The position numbers and the translations under genes are program-made. From Brachynemurus nebulosus (Eukaryota; Arthropoda; Insecta; Neuroptera; Myrmeleontidae), in contig JAPWDM010000017.1 of the NCBI GenBank assembly GCA_035578155.1, positions 3,732,482-3,796,481 on the forward strand: DNA of 64,000 nucleotides. Direction: 5' to 3'. This document shows, in pieces, positions 62,838 to 64,000 of this stretch (the first letter of the stretch is position 1; the number at the start of each line of letters is the position of its first letter). Below the pieces are notes generated by a model. It had not been told where the DNA came from. It saw nothing but the letters and a program-made list of their open reading frames with translations, and ran no database searches.

Positions 62838-62975
62838 CATGATATTAAAATTGTGCGATAATTGTGAACGTCATTCATAAATGCCCCCATTCGATCAAAA
62901 ATTTCAGTAGTGTCCTTTTCAGAGTTGAAAATGTTGATGATGATGTAGAATGACAATTAGCGATATTCTAAAGGA

Positions 62976-63058
62976 TGCTCATGCTCATGCTCATACTCAT
63001 GCTCATGCTCATGCTCATGCTCATGCTCATGCTCATACTCATACTCCTACTCATACTC
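62976..63058. repeat. GCTCAT hexamer repeat
   Basis: About 14 units, with some ACTCAT variants. Open frames across it (Ala-His or Met-Leu repeats) are artefacts. Confidence 0.95.
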
Positions 63059-63728
63059 TACTTGTTCATACTTACTTTGCTTCATTTGCTTATAATAATT
63101 TTCGTATATCTTTTCCAAATAATTTTTGGGATGACTTTTCGAGAGGGTGTTATTAGTGACCATAAACTTTCAAGATGTTAAATTATTTTTTATTACTCAT
63201 GCGGGAGAAGTACTAACTTAGCGCACACATTTCTGTACTTAACTTTAGTCTAACTAACTAAAAAAGTTTAGTCTGATATAGACTCTATATAAGGATTTTA
63301 TATTTATATAAATTCATATTAAAAATAAGAAAATAACAATCATCATAAATATCTATTTAGAACAATTTCTTAAAAATTTACCTGTTTTTATTAAATAAAA
63401 GAAATTAATTTGTACAAATATGTACCTTCACTAGTCCAAGTTGTAAAAAATATAACAAAAGATGACCCTTCATAAAACTATTGACAATAATTGTGAATAC
63501 ATTTCAACGCAGACTTTGAAAAAATGTAGGTATATAATTTATGTACGTAAGTATAGTTTTTCAATATTTAAATGAGATGACTTTTCAAGTACGGCAATAA
63601 TCAGCAGTATTGTTCGCAGCATGTTACCTATTTATCTGTATGAATGCAAAAAGAAACCGTTGCTTGTGAAACAGGTAACAAATTTAAATACAATTGGAGT
63701 GAACATAGAGTGGTATTTGTTGTAAGCA

Positions 63729-63865
63729 ATAATAGTATATTGTGCAATAAGTGTGGGAAATTGTCGATTGCCCACGAAAGCGAAGTTGAGCGCACGAACG
63801 TAGTGAGTGCGCTCATTCGCTTGAGTGGGGCAATCGACAATCCCGCTCGAGTTGCACATACTATT
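63729..63865. repeat. Hairpin of about 60-bp arms
   Basis: ATTGTCGATTGCCCAC and GCGAAGTTGAGCGCAC pair with GTGCGCTCATTCGC and GGGGCAATCGACAAT; outer AATAGTAT...TTGTGCAA pairs with TTGCACATACTATT. The loop is about 63796-63806. A small MITE or a hairpin-RNA source; open frames on both strands here mirror one another. Confidence 0.75.
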
Positions 63866-64000
63866 TTTTATTACGAATTTCACATACTTTTTTCTATTAT
63901 TATCACCTATTTTTGACATTTTTATTACTTTTTAAAATAATATTTTTAAGTGTTTGTCTTTTTTTTCTGAATTAATTATCGTTTAAATTACTTTGTTGGT

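Noticed and set aside
62950..63181. Two frames with Ala-His and Met-Leu repeats
   Set aside because: Both read the GCTCAT hexamer repeat in different frames; no flanking coding signal.
63628..63919. Overlapping frames on both strands at the right end
   Set aside because: They mirror each other through the 63729-63865 hairpin.

Overview
The window looks like repeat-dominated nuclear DNA from an arthropod, most likely an insect. The reasons are the very AT-rich sequence with long (TA)n tracts, an I-group LINE, an errantivirus with an envelope gene, a Mag-lineage Ty3/gypsy derivative, piggyBac-type elements, and no bacterial-style gene density. A hemipteran such as an aphid or relative would fit, but I cannot show that from sequence alone. 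I found no convincing intact host gene; all coding sequence I can support belongs to, or lies inside, mobile or virus-like elements.

Layout, left to right. 1-4777: the 3' part of a long, apparently intact LINE (end of ORF1, a 1220-residue endonuclease/RT/RNase H ORF2, a 3' UTR tiled with hairpins, poly(A)). 4.8-11.9 kb: AT-rich DNA with a TIR element, a hairpin and two copies of one piggyBac-like MITE family. 11955-14028: a small LTR element with decayed gag and the tail of pol. 14-23.5 kb: AT-rich DNA with two TIR elements, a 142-bp (TA)n tract and an older repeat. 23585-28460: a young errantivirus deletion derivative (identical LTRs, intact gag-protease and env, no RT or integrase core) sitting inside a (TA)n tract. 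29-47 kb: several TA-flanked non-autonomous DNA elements (29037-30609, 37811-39072, 41425-42773), two kilobase-scale foldbacks (34425-36184 and 44680-46926), a near-perfect 163-bp palindrome and a frameshifted CXC-type cysteine-rich gene remnant between inverted repeats. 47283-50665: a long-TIR element carrying a C2H2 zinc-finger gene and a second small gene broken by one stop codon. 51-64 kb: monomer arrays, two opposite copies of a dispersed repeat (one split by a 1.84-kb foldback), another TA-flanked element, a hexamer repeat and a hairpin.

How it works together: the common theme is parasitism of parasites. Most elements here lack their own enzymes but keep ends, primer sites, splice sites or hairpins in cis. 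The two LTR elements belong to different Ty3/gypsy lineages, yet both are internal deletions joining the gag region to the extreme C-terminus of pol. The errantivirus copy additionally keeps a usable env splice arrangement and three hairpins with one shared loop sequence, a candidate RNA packaging signal. The 47-50 kb element is the least familiar item and the best candidate for something undescribed.
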